DNA of 64,000 nt from Vanilla planifolia (Eukaryota; Streptophyta; Magnoliopsida; Asparagales; Orchidaceae), in the NCBI GenBank assembly GCA_023846275.1, contig CM043865.1, positions 28,749,912-28,813,911 on the forward strand, in the 5' to 3' direction. The notes below the pieces were generated by a model. That model was not told the DNA's origin. It made no database searches and saw nothing but the letters and a program-made list of their open reading frames with translations. Of the stretch, positions 36,226 through 48,265 are shown piece after piece. Within the stretch, counting starts at the first letter, position 1. Each line of letters begins with the position of its first letter. A program made the position numbers and the translations under genes.

Positions 36226-39200
36226 GGTTGGATGCCAGCTGGAGGTCATGTATGATGATGATTGGATCCAGAGGATAATGCGCCAAAGGGAATCGGGCCC
36301 GGTAATAACACATCCATAAGGAACTGGCATTTCTTTTGGTTTTTCTTTGGTTTTTCATCTGATATTATATATGACATTTGGTATGGTTTGAGCTTTATGC
36401 ATATGATTCATCTATACTATACATTGTTTGTATTTTTATTGGGTTAACTATGTGGATTTAGCTACTAAGATTTGTAACTCTCATTAGTGTTTACATCACA
36501 GGTCATGCAACCACTACATCGAGAACTGGGAATAATGCTGTTACAGGAGAGCCCTTTTCACGAGATGTGTGAGAAAGGGGAGAGCTTGGTGTGATTAACG
36601 TTTAAAAACATGTCTTTATTTATATATTTTTGATTTTTGGAGTTGAGGTTTGTCTTATCATCGGGTCCTCACCCTGGGTTTTGTTCTTTGTCCTTACTTA
36701 ATTGTTGTATCTAGCCACTCTGATGTTAACTTTTTTACATAGTGGTGCTTGATGTAGGTGGGGGCTTGACAAATCCAAAACATACTTGAGTTTTTTTTGG
36801 GCTAAGCTCAAATCCTGGAATTTTGCACAATTGTCGGGATGCCCTTACCCCAAGGAAACAAATACAAAAATTGACAACAAAGTATAAACTTAAGACACTT
36901 TAAAAGAAGTATCAGGCACACTCAATACAATAAAAATTCTAAAGAAAAATCGAAAAAGAGGGAGGAATAGAAATTGAAAATAGTTGAAGCAAAACCTCTA
37001 ATTTTGGGTTCTTTCTTGCAACTTTTACTTTGTGAGTTTGGAAGCACCATATGCACTTTAAATAACTCAAAATTGTGATTTAATAGCTTTGAGAACTTAA
37101 CAATTATAACCTCTTCAAGTTCTTCATCATTTCCTATTTATAGAGCTCAAATTTGAGCTCTAAATCCACTCCCAACGACTTTAAAATGAACTAACAGTTT
37201 GGGTAAAAGACACGTAGCAATCACCGTTCGATTTGGATCTTAAAATGGACGTTTCTGATTGAATTCTGATCTTGTTGTTACAAATCAATCCTTGCTGTTG
37301 GATCTAGGCGGCCTTGACTTGGGCCATTAGATCACGCATAGGTTGTCCGACATGTATTAGTATAATATGTCCAAAAATTATTTGAATTAAAAGTTTACTG
37401 CAATGGTTCTGCATCATCTCGCAAATCTGCCTCCGGTTAGAACCTCTTGCTTATCATTTTACTATTTACATTCAACATTGTACTTTGATTCACCTGAGCT
37501 GTCATATCGTGCTTGTCATTTTGCCTTCATTAACCTCAAACGCCTGATTACGTCTGCCATTCTGCTTTCTTTCACAATCGGATGGGAATTTAGTCCCATA
37601 TCACCCAAATTACGTTTTCATTGCTCTTTATAAGGATTCTGGTTCATCTGTCTCTCGAGCCATTTGGGGTTGGCTCCCCCTTGCTTGACCAAGATTTGTT
37701 CGCTTGGTCCTGGTTGACTTGATTTCACACTATTCCGTTCAGCTTTCCCTACGACCTTTCTCCTTTGTCTTTGAGCTTCGCACTTCTCTTCTGGTCTATC
37801 AAACAATTTTTATTTATTTATTTTTTAAAATCTCTAAAGCCTGGATGGACCAGCGGTCGGGTCGGGTTGACCCGCCCAATGCTACAATGGAAAATCCCAA
37901 TACTAAAGTGGTTTTATAGTATTTTGTGAGAATTTTTGTACAAAAGTTTAGAATATAAGTGTACCAAAATAATTTTATATTATGATAGTGTTACAATGTT
38001 CTAAGTGACTATGCAAAGAAATTCATGAAAAATAAGTCCTAAATAATTTTAAAAAATCAAATACCAATATCTATATTTTTCATCAATAATACTTAGCTCA
38101 AAAATCAAAATTCAATATTTATTAAATTTATAACATTTTCAAATATTAATACTACTAGCTTGTTACATCATCTCAAAATTTAGACATATCAAATTCAAGA
38201 AAATAAAAAGAAATTCAAATATAAAAATTTTAGTGCATGTCTTTGATTTCCTTGAAGCTTGTCATGAGTCCAAGAGCCTTTAAGATCACTATTTTAGATA
38301 TTTAAAGTTCAATGCTTGACTTGATTAAATATTAATAATTTCACTTAAAGTAAGCCCATATGAGATATTTATAAATATTTATGCTTGACTCATCAAACAC
38401 AAGGGTGTAACAAAGGCTCAAATAATTGATTATGTATTAGATATGGTGGTCAATATAAGACTAAATATTTGACATTAAAGGTTGTACTAATTCTATACTC
38501 TTCTATCAAATCTAATATATACTCGTTAGTTTCGAGTTTTTGAATAATCTTGAAAGGTCCGATTTCTTATTCTTGTAATTTCTTGTAAGCTCTTATAAGG
38601 AACTATTATGACCTAACTCTAATTATAACATAATCTCTTTTAAGAAATTTCTTAACTCTTTTTTCAATACTTGCTAGTTTCTTACATCTTTTGTAACTTC
38701 AATTAATTTTTTCAAATATTATTTTATGAGAAGTGAAGGAAGAAAGTAAAGGCAAAAATATAAAAGTCCACTGGTAAAAGAATAAGTTTAATGAAAACCC
38801 TTACCTTATTGCCATCATAATTCTTAAAATGACTTAGACCAATACTATAACACAAAAAATTATTATATGCAAATTTGGCTCATAGTAGTAGATGTTCCCA
38901 AAGCTTAGGTTTATCTCCTGTTAGGTTATGAAAAATATTTCTTAAACTATATTTTATTACTTCCATTTATCCATTTGTTTGTGGATAGTAAGTTGAAAAA
39001 AAACTGTAAATTATTGCCTAGTAAATACTATAAAGTGTTCCAAAGCAAACTAATAAATCTTACTTAGTTAAATACTATGATAATTCTATATAATTATTTC
39101 TTAATTTTTAAGTTGGTGCTAAAGATGTTGGTACACCTTCTATTGTTTTGTGATTGTAGGTTCACTCTATAGGTGCATTGAGCTACTGAACCATAAAAGT

Positions 39201-40579
39201 TTTCATATTTTTTAATTATTCTTTAGTTTCCTCATTAAGTATTATGTTTTCTTTTTTCTTTCAACTCTTTTTGTTTATTATCACGATCTAGGTTCATAGT
39301 TATAGACCTCTTTGGTTCGTTAGCAACTCTATGTCTCTTTTTATGACACTTAAAACATATGATTCTAGATTTGGTGGGTTGGAATTTAGTGAGTTGACTT
39401 GAAGAACAGTGTGAAGTGTATAGTGATGTAAGTTTGAGATGTTTAGAAACTATGGTGAAAATCGTAGAAGAAGTGTGAGTATATGTGAGTTAAGAAATGG
39501 TGGTATAGGTCTTTGAAGGGACTCGCTCGTTATTTCTCTTAAAATAAGTTCTATTTTTTTCATATTTCTAGCTATGCTATTTTTTTCTCTATGTTAATAA
39601 TATTTCTCAAGTTAAACTCAACTTGTATGTATTCTTTTAAAATGTTTCTAAAATGGGAGAGTAATATATGCTCGAGTTCATCTATATCATATATAAGTTT
39701 ATAATCTTCAAACTTATTAATGTACTCAAGGGATATACCACTTTCAGAAAACTTTCATTATTTATTTAATAATTTGATATTATAGGTTATTTGAACAAAC
39801 TTGTTGTATAATATAGCATTAAGGTTTTTCCAAATTTGGGGTTCTTTTTCATCATTGTTAGCATGTTGTCTCTCCAAGTTTTCAAAGAACATATAAGAAA
39901 TACTAGTGAATTTAGTCTTAATAAAGTGATATTTCCTTTCCTCACTCATTTGGTGTTAGTCTATTGTTTAAAATTATTTTTTTCTTATTGATAATTTATA
40001 TTTTTGATAAAAAAATATTATTAATAAATATTTAAAAATATTAAATATTACATAATAATTATAATAATTTGAATGTAACCCATACAATATTATGGTTAGG
40101 TTTATGTTAAAATGTTTCAAATCGGCACTCAAATCAAGATAAAAAAAAATTGATAAAATATAATTTTTTTTGTTAAATAATTGTTGGAGAACTTGTTCTT
40201 CTTTATTTGTTGATAGTATAAACATCATGTATTATTTATTTATTGATATCAATATTATCTAAAACATGATTTTTTTTAATTTCAACTTTTCAAGCATGGC
40301 ATTGGATGGAAAAGAAGAAATTAGGCACTATCTTTTTATGTCATTAAAAAGATATTTTTTGATATTTTCTAGAATTTTCATTTTTAGCATGATGAAATGG
40401 TAAACAAAAAATCAAAACCATTTTCGAAGTTGAAAAGCAGAAAACTTTATTTATATTGAATAAAAGTCTCTTAAATAAAAATTTGATTCAAATATCAAAC
40501 TCAATTTTAGCCAATACTATTTTATGAAATACATTATTTTTTAAGTAACACTTAATAATAATATTTTTATTATATTTTT

Positions 40580-41618
40580 TTAATTGCCAGAAATAACATA
40601 TTGAGACGATTTTGCCAGCGAGCAAAACCGGAAATCTGGAATAAAATTGGCCTGGTACGGCTTCTGATAGGCGCAATCCAAATTAGGCCCAACGTCCACC
40701 TTAAATAAACCCGCGTATCGCTTAAAAAACCCGATCCGATCGTTGACACGGGCGTCGTCAGGTATGCCGCACTCCAGGCCACCGTTGATAATGTTAGTGA
40801 CCAGCCCGAATCCGGCGGTCCTGTTCGCCTTCCGATCCTCTTCGCTCGGCCTGAAAAGCCCCACCATCACGTCGTGGCAGGACGGCTTCTCCCCACGAGG
40901 CGTCATCCAAAACCATAACGCCGTCTTGAATGCCAGCTCGGAACGGTTCGCCACTAGCTCCGGCTGCCTCAAACCGTCGAACCCTAGCGCCACCCCTGCC
41001 GGGCCGTAGTTGTAGTTCCTATTATGAACCAAATTAACCTCACGTAATTAATTACCCGATCAAGCTATTAAGTAAGTATAAAGAAGCAACTCACCAAGAG
41101 AGTTGAATTGGTCCTCTTCCTTTGTAGGACTTTCCAGGGTAGCAGGGCCATTTCGTGTTACTCGTGTCGCAGTAGTTGCTTGATGGGTTGATCTCCTCCT
41201 TGAAACACAGACCCCAAGCATAGGGTCCATCCGGGGCCGTCGCCCACCCGCCTGGATTTGAATCATGTTAATTTTGAACTTAAACAGGTGCCACTAATGA
41301 CCCGATAGGAAAAAGCGTACCTGTGGTCTCATGGGAGATCTGAGCAAGGAAAGCGGCGAGCTCGCGCTTGCGGGTGGGGAGGTTTCCGGTGTTGGCGAAC
41401 TTGGGGAAGCATCGCGTGGCGCTGACGAAGGCTTCGTACGGGTAGAAACCCTTTGCGGGGCAGGCGACGTCGTCCTTGTGCAGGAAGATAGAGCGGTAGA
41501 GGTCCTCCGGTATGAGTTCGGATACGGAGTATGCTGCCGACCCGAGAAAGGAGGGGAGGAGGAGTGAGAAGAAGAAGGCGAGGGAAAAGGGAGGAGGAGA
41601 AGCTCGCAGCGAAGCCAT
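40580..41618 (-). CDS. Class II GH19 chitinase, copy 3, with C-terminal extension
   Basis: Exons 41618-41321, 41251-41095 and 41018-40580 give 297 residues. Intron positions and phases match copy 2. Exons 1 and 2 are nearly identical to copy 2. Signal peptide, Glu97, Glu119, [14 protein letters not shown] and [10 protein letters not shown] are all intact, and there is no hevein domain, so a secreted class II chitinase is expected. Where copy 2 has a TAG after QKSY, this copy has CAG, and translation runs 24 codons further ([20 protein letters not shown] and four more) to a TAA at 40580-40582. The extension is moderately hydrophobic. Class I chitinases use a short C-terminal tail for vacuolar sorting, but this one does not resemble it. 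The role of the tail is unknown. Confidence 0.9.
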
Positions 41619-41699
41619 GGGTGGGTTCGATGTCGATGCTAGATTGTGCTCAATGGCAGCTTTATTGGTGGAGATGTTGACTTGGAGTCAACTGGTGAA

Positions 41700-42930
41700 G
41701 TGGTGAAGTCATTGAACTGCAGATATGTTTGATCAGTAGATTTAGATAGTAAAAAATCACTTTTTAGATAACATTGATACCAATAAATAAATAAAATATA
41801 ATATTGATTCTACTCTCCTGTTATCATTTAATTAGAAAAGTTTAGGGTATCGTAGGCCAGATGGCAGCATGCTCTTGATCTTGTATGTTTCTACTTCAAT
41901 GACTTTAAGTTGAATTGTCATAATCAGCTTTAATCATTTTATTTAATTTGAATGCTACATCAATGATAAAGTGATTCAATTAAAAAAAAAACAATATATA
42001 AATTCCAAATGTGAAAGCTTGAAAACAATAGCCAAATGCAATGGCTCCTCAATTATATGATGAAATGAATTAAACAAATAGCAAATTGATTTTCTCCACA
42101 AATAATTTATCAATCTAAATTATTATTCTACACGTTTTTAATGCCACAAACTACAAGACAATATGGGTCATATATCCAAGGGCATTTGCTCACATTATTG
42201 GAAGTTGGATACTTTTTTTCAACATCTAATCCTGTAAAATTGTTAGAATAGGAAAAATAAAATTGAATACAAATTTTATTACTATTAGTAGTGGGTGAAA
42301 ATATACTTCTAGAAGAGCAAAAACTCTTAAAATCAATAAATTCAAAAAGTTGATTATTTAAATTTTTGAAATTCTTCATGTAATATTTTTTATTTTTAAT
42401 AATCAAGTAATGATTTAACATTTCCTGTCATAAAAATCCAAATTTTGTATATATTAAAAATCTATTCTTATCTCATTCAAACCATTTTTTCTCTTTGTTA
42501 TATACAAAATAACACATGAAAAAACTCACACATGTTTTCAAATTTGATTATTTTATCTCTTTTGTAAACAATTATATAATATTCACACGAGTATTTCTAA
42601 AATGAAATTCGAAGGTTAAAGTTCTCAAAACATATAATATTATAATTCAAACCTTATTTAATACAAAAATCAAGATTTTGAGAATATATACTATCAAATA
42701 ATAATACTTCAAATCAATTATAATAGAATACGATTTAAATCAATAAATTATATATCAAATTTCTCTATTCACACTCCCTATTAAAACAATATTATCAAGA
42801 AATATACATTCTTCACATCTAAAAATCAATGTCTCATACATAAATGTTGTCATTACCTTTTCTATAACTTATATAAAATTATTTATTTTTATATTACTCC
42901 ACTTAAAAATCTATAAAAAAATCTCTTAAG
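41700..42930. repeat. Chitinase-block flank, unit B
   Basis: Matches 25795-25826 and then, after a deletion, about 26437-26470 and about 26970-28165 of unit A. No gene is seen. The junction reads CTACTCTCCTG/TTATCATTT at about 41812-41831. Confidence 0.7.
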
Positions 42931-43155
42931 ATTATTTATTGGTGTCATACCTCTTGAGATCATAGATTAAAATTTGCAGATCTCTTTAATCTCAAGTGGT
43001 ATAGAGAGGAGAAGTTCAAAGGATTCCTCAAATGTCTCCCCAACACAAATACAAACCAACCAACCCATAGTCTATGGAAAAAGTCTATTTGAACCATTAA
43101 AGACAAACAATGGCCATAGAATAAGTAAAACGAAGGGCAAACTGTAATGGCTTTG

Positions 43156-46100
43156 CTACATATAAGCATCAGCTGTGTTCAACTCTTCCAGAATGCTTGA
43201 CTTCACCTCGGTAGAAAGTGCAGCAAAGGGACCAGCTTTTGAGTAGAAGTTCGCCAACGATCTTATAGCTCTCTCTAACGCAGCATACGATTCCTGAAAA
43301 AGAGTAAACCCAAGTAAAAGGTTAAAAAAGGTTCCTAACACATGTGTTGCAAAACAATCTTCACATTCTCTTTTATCCAAAGCAATATGAACAAGAAATT
43401 GCTAAAAGAAGTTGCAAATGGATAGAAATATAAGAAATGCCAAACTTTAATTTAAGGTTTACTCTAAATTGGGCTATTTCTCAGAAGAATTTTAACACAA
43501 TTAAGTTGGTACATGAGTTAAATCATTCGAGGCTTTTGTCTCTCCTCCCCAAACAATGTAACTTTTGTAATCCCTGGCAACTTCATGAATTGCTACGGTA
43601 CACTTCATTTCCCAAACCCCTAAGATGTGAAACAGCACATTAAATCAATTGGCATGCAGAAGAATGTTTGGGAGTAAAAAAAGATCATAAAATAAGTTAA
43701 ATTTTCTGTTTCGGTTGCTTTGAGAAAGATGGTATATACCTCCAAGAGAACTTCCTTTTTCCCTCCCCAACCATTCAAGTACTGACGGATAGCTTCCTTT
43801 GCAGCATCGGCAGTTCTCCTAAATTTGGCAACATCATTGGCATCTTCTTCCAGCGACTCTTTGAGGGTTTTCACAACTTCTCGAGCAGCCTTCAAGTAAG
43901 CCTTAGGCAACAATTTTCCGGTCTTTGTTCTCTCATTTGGATCAAACAGAGACTTAATTGTTCCAATAACTCCATCAGCACCCTCTTCTCCATTTTCCTT
44001 TCTCTCTTCTGCTTTGATAGGCGAAGTATAGCTTACATACAAAATGGGAACCAATGAGATGCTGCCGCAGAATATAGCAATACGCCTGCAAATAAAACCT
44101 TCCCCGGATGCTGAGATGGAAGGAAGTCTAGTTTGTGCTTCGTCTGTTTTGTAATATCGTTAATACAACACTGAAAGATAAAAATTGGTGACGAAGTAAT
44201 CAGAATATTAGACAGCATACAATTGCAATGGACATTGCTGATTCTGGGTTGCTTTGTCTTCCTCCAGATATTATACTTCAAGGACAACCAATAGCAATTC
44301 TCCAGTAATGGTGCAGCCATCACGTTGCCCAAATTCTTTGCATAAACTGTAGGCAATTGATGCATTAAATATGAATTTTTATAATTTGTTGAAACTATCA
44401 GACATAAAGAATTTAACTGACCTAGAAATTAGAAGAAAAAATTATTACAATTCTGATACAGGGATCAAACATAGCAGTAGAAATAGGACACTGCAAGGAT
44501 TCACCAATCGCAGGAAAACACCCATCTTTCACTGATTATTGTAGCATATCTACATAGATTAGTGGAAATTACTCATAATGAAGTAATGCATCTGTAGTTT
44601 CATGGAATAAAGCATTTCACTTACAAATCAAAGAGATTAGGGATAAAACAATTGAAAAAAACTAATAGATTTATAGCACTATAGAGCAAAACAAATCAAG
44701 CAGATAGCAGAAACATTCATTTGAAATCTTCAGGTTTTTTAAGTAGTCAATTGAATATGAAGAAAAACTTTTCCAAAGAAAGTGCATAAATAAAAGGAAA
44801 GTTATACGTTTCATTCCTAGAAAGTTATAATGCGTGATTTATGCATATTTGTACTGAAAGTAGTATTTCATCCAGATGAGCAAGCCTGCTAATATTGACC
44901 AGCAAAAGCTAACGAAATAAATAAATGTCATGGTAAACAATATACTGTAAGAACAGTATTTAGAACAAAGTGACAAAAATTTGCAGCTCTTTTATGAAAC
45001 ATTAGTAGTTAAATATAATATATTTCATTTTCAAAATTTCAAGCTCAAGCTTAAATGTATTTATACAAATGAAATGGTCATATTTCGTCAACTATTTATT
45101 GACCTTGGGTTTATTCATCTATTAAGAAATTTATGTGGATATCAATTCAACAAGAAGCAAAAAACAATTAGAACACTTCATCCGTATGATAAACAAGGGC
45201 AATACATCCCTCATAAACTCTTGTTGCCTTCTTTCAACTCTGAAAGCACACCAGTAGTAAAGCAAGACAAGCACTGAAATTGACATGGGCTTCCATAAAT
45301 GCAAAACCAATAATCGTAAAATTACAAATTACTCAGAGGAGTAGAAAGCAATAGCTGTCATTTCCAACTGCAGCTGTTCCACCTATCAACCTCCTTACTG
45401 ATGATGCCTAGATAAACAAGCAAAACGCATATCTAAATGATTACCATCTGTTTAGTTACAGCGTGGCTACTATGCTCTTTTGCCTGTTTTTACCCTTTTT
45501 GAATTACGTAAAATCTTAAATTTGAATTTGTACCAAAAAAATCCTTTAGTTTCTCCATCATGTGGAACGTGATTTAGAGTTCCTTTTCTATCCATAAGAA
45601 GATAGAAGCAATTTTTTAACATAGCAAATCCTTTCCAAATGGAGCATAAGCTTATGGGGTAATACATAAGAGTAAGTAGGAACACATAATATATAATCAA
45701 ACATATGATAAGTTCTACTCAACATCACTTAAAACGTTATCAAACAAGGAAGTTTTCCTTCAAAAATAAATTTTATGTAACAATTATATAACATAAATAA
45801 AAGAAAAGACAAATTAAGGGCTAAAAAACAAGAAAATGAGAAAAAAAAAGTCAATAAATAAGCTTCTAAAATGAATAAAAGCCATTGATTATAAAAGTCA
45901 TCTCATAAAAGTATGATAGTGTTCTAAAAAACTATGAAAAAGATAAGAGTAGTAGGATTTGCTATAATCTATGATATATTTGTTCAGAAGTGCTAATAGG
46001 ATTGGATATGTCAAGCACTAATAAAAAATTAATAATATATTTGGGCTTATATATTTGGAGAGGAGGATGTTTTACTGACAAAAAAATCACAATAATAGTG

Positions 46101-47539
46101 TATAAAATAAAAGATAATTAATATTTTCTAAATTTCAAAGAAGAATAAAATCCTCATCACATCAAAAGTTCTTCAAATTTCTCTTTAATCAAGAAGACAC
46201 GAGAAAGAGAAAAAAACCTAAATAATTGGTATACCAAAGGACTTGACTTCTAAAATAAAGAAAAAGATCAAAAATATCCAGTAACAATAACAATACATAT
46301 GAATCCCATAATAACAAGTCATTTAGAGAAGAAAAGTTGGCACCAAATCAAAAATCAATTGTAGATATAAAGAATATTAAAGGAAAGAATCTGATGAATG
46401 CTCTTAGCTCAAAAAATTTGACAATGCAATGTTTTTAGTACAATCAAATGAGGCATTCTTATAATTGTCATAACAATGAACTTCACATGAATCCTTGTGA
46501 AAATGATGGAGAAGAAGACTAAGGAGAGAGAGGGGAGGGGGGCGGGGGAAGATTTCCAAGGATAATTAATCATAAAGCCTTGAAAAAGATTCGATGATGT
46601 GGAAGGTGCTTTAGAAAGAGAGTCTTTTAACGTAATGAGATGTAGTACTTCATTTCCTTGCTAAGATAGAGCTTGGAAGCGAACCCTTACCTTCCAAGCT
46701 TCAAGAGTAGGGCTCAAACCTCTAAATAAATTGCTGACATGAGCAATTGTATGAATGTCATTTCTGAAGTCGTATTGGATAGGATGAAATTAATGGCTAA
46801 ATGTCACCTTAAAGGATACAAAGTTACCTGGGTGAATAATACTTTATCACTCAACTTTTCCTTGTGTCACTTAACTTGGATATGTATATTGACTAAACTT
46901 CGTGTGCTATTTGACCTATAAACTTTATTGATATAATTTTTTTGGAAACCTTGACCATATAACACGAATGTCTCTGTTTTCAATTGCTCGTCACTGGAGC
47001 TTTTAGTACCAAAATCACAAAACTACGTTGTCAAAGTTTCCTAGAACTAAGAAGACTACTAATATCACAACAAAGAAAACTAAATTATGGAACATACTTA
47101 CCATGCAACTTTTTTGAGAAAATTGGAAAATGGGGATAAAATATGCTTTGGTGACTATCATAATCATTTGTTCACAAGAACATGTCGAAATCTGAACAAC
47201 ATAAAGTACTTTGAAGGCATGGTTAAATACACCGAAATATCAGTTCCATTTCTTTAACTGAATTTCCGCAATTAATCATAAAATAAAGTTCCGCTGCACC
47301 AATGAGAAGTGTCACGAAGAAGCATTAGTGTGAGATAATTGAACACTAAAAAAGCCAAATAAGTTTTAGCCCCCTTAAGAACAAGGTCATAGGCATACTC
47401 TTAACTACAAGATGACTATCAAGTTGAAATATTCTTCACATTAATAAAATAACTAAGTTAAGACTCTTGAATTGGTCATCATTTCCCTCAATGTTACCTG
47501 CCACCGACCACCATCTGAAGTCGAGTGTTCAGAACACAT
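43156..47539 (-). CDS. PSB27-H2: PSB27-H2/LPA19-like photosystem II assembly factor
   Basis: Exons called with confidence: 44085-43740 and 43293-43156 (last exon, TAG at 43158-43156). Together they encode RIAIFCGSISLV, a hydrophobic transfer stretch, then the PSB27 four-helix domain. Its core phrases include IGTIKSLFDPNERTKTGKLL, KAYLKAAREVVKTLKESLEE, RRTADAAKEAIRQYLNGW and YSKAGPFAAL. In Arabidopsis this lumenal protein assists C-terminal processing of the D1 precursor. A 29-bp exon at 44127-44099 fits in phase (TSFHLSIRGR). The first exon is uncertain: a CAG/GTAACA donor at 47498 fits in phase with an ATG at 47539 (MCSEHSTSDGGRWQ), giving 184 residues. The frame extends upstream past a TGA into 47.7 kb. 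A 3.4 kb AT-rich first intron (44128-47497) holds no other gene. Confidence 0.8.
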
Positions 47540-48027
47540 CTTAAACGATATAGGAAAACGAAGATCTCAGAAATTATTCCAAGCCACCGGCTTCTTCCTA
47601 AATCCGCCGCAACCGCCCACTCCGAAGCCGGTGCGCAACACTGCGGTCTCCGCCCCTCTCGGTATCGATCTCCCTCTCAATAAGAATCGAGGGGCACCAT
47701 AAGTCCAACGGGAAGGATAAGGGAGGTGGCAGCCTTCAAAGAAGCCGACTGCATCACTTGAATAATATGTTAATTCTTACTTTAAAATGATATTAAAATT
47801 GATTATTAAATTAATAACATGCTCCAAATCCATTGGATAAAATGAAAGAATAATTCCAATATTTTGTGTAATTAAATCATACAATTTACAAATAAATAAA
47901 AACTTTTACAAAACAAGAAAACACATGTAAAATAAACAAATATAAATAAAAAAAGTTTCTAATACATTAATTGATCATACTAAAAACCATTACACTACTT
48001 TACTAAAACAAGATGAGTTATTAATTA

Positions 48028-48061
<34 letters not shown>

Positions 48062-48265
48062 CTGTATTTAATGAGTATAATCTTTTTTCACCAAATTACG
48101 GAAATTTAAAAAAAAAAAAAACCCCTTCTTTAACCCAACGGGTTCGATCAGAACCAGACAGAACAGTACTGAACCGAAGGAAGTACAGCTGAGTGAGTAT
48201 TTCTCTTAAGCATTAACAGAAAAAGGAGCAGATAAGAAGATCAGCCCTACTCTCTGCAGATACGT
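47540..48265. other. Upstream region of PSB27-H2 and 3' flank of CYP20-2
   Basis: The part 47560-47750 is GC-rich and looks exonic or leader-like (an ATG at 47750 opens 25 codons, MQSASLKAATSLILPVGL and onward, then stops). The part 47760-48180 is AT-rich, with an (ATT)n microsatellite at about 48030-48060 and a poly-A run at about 48107-48121. Confidence 0.5.

Larger units (their letters stand above)
32624..36771. mobile_element. Solo LTR T (middle layer), interrupted by L2
   Basis: T is made of 32624-32985 plus 34932-36771, about 2.2 kb. It begins TGTAACATCC and ends GGGGGCTTGACA, the end style of Del/Tekay gypsy LTRs. It sits inside L1 between AATCT (32619-32623) and AATCC (36772-36776), a target-site duplication with one mismatch. 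It carries two internal tandem arrays and no recognisable protein. The ORFs of 110-196 codons at 34936-35593 (minus) are different frames across one array and are not taken as genes. Confidence 0.75.
32330..38412 (+). mobile_element. Solo LTR L1 (outermost), interrupted 32624-36771
   Basis: L1 is made of 32330-32623 plus 36772-38412, about 1.93 kb together. It begins TGAAGTTCTTTGTGCT and ends GGGTGTAACA, and is flanked by the 5-bp target-site duplication AAGGC (32325-32329 and 38413-38417). The unit A gypsy copy shows the empty site. It is homologous along its length to L2, and no internal retrotransposon genes are present, so it is a solo LTR. A TATA-like CTATTTATAGAGCTC at about 37133-37149 points to plus-strand transcription. 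Confidence 0.85.
28556..39960 (-). mobile_element. Defective Ty3/gypsy chromovirus, unit B, split by nested insertions
   Basis: It reads on the minus strand from gag (39960) through the zinc knuckle (about 39325-39370: IICFKCHKKRHRVAN) and integrase (about 39130-38550). It then jumps over the inserted DNA 32330-38412 and continues with a chromodomain-like tail (about 32230-32050) and the long 3' non-coding part (to 28556). Gag is continuous here across about 39540, unlike in unit A, so this orientation looks ancestral. As in unit A, the PR-RT-RH region is missing between gag and integrase. All frames are broken. Confidence 0.75.

Noticed and set aside
40743..41567. Plus-strand ORFs over chitinase copy 3 (and equivalents at copies 1 and 2)
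   Set aside because: They are antisense shadows of GC-rich chitinase exons; the minus-strand exons have correct splice sites and motifs.
46430..46510. Zinc-knuckle-like reading (YNQMRHSYN) in PSB27-H2 intron 1
   Set aside because: It could be a copia Gag relic, but the cysteine spacing is wrong, a stop lies inside and no flanking element parts were found.
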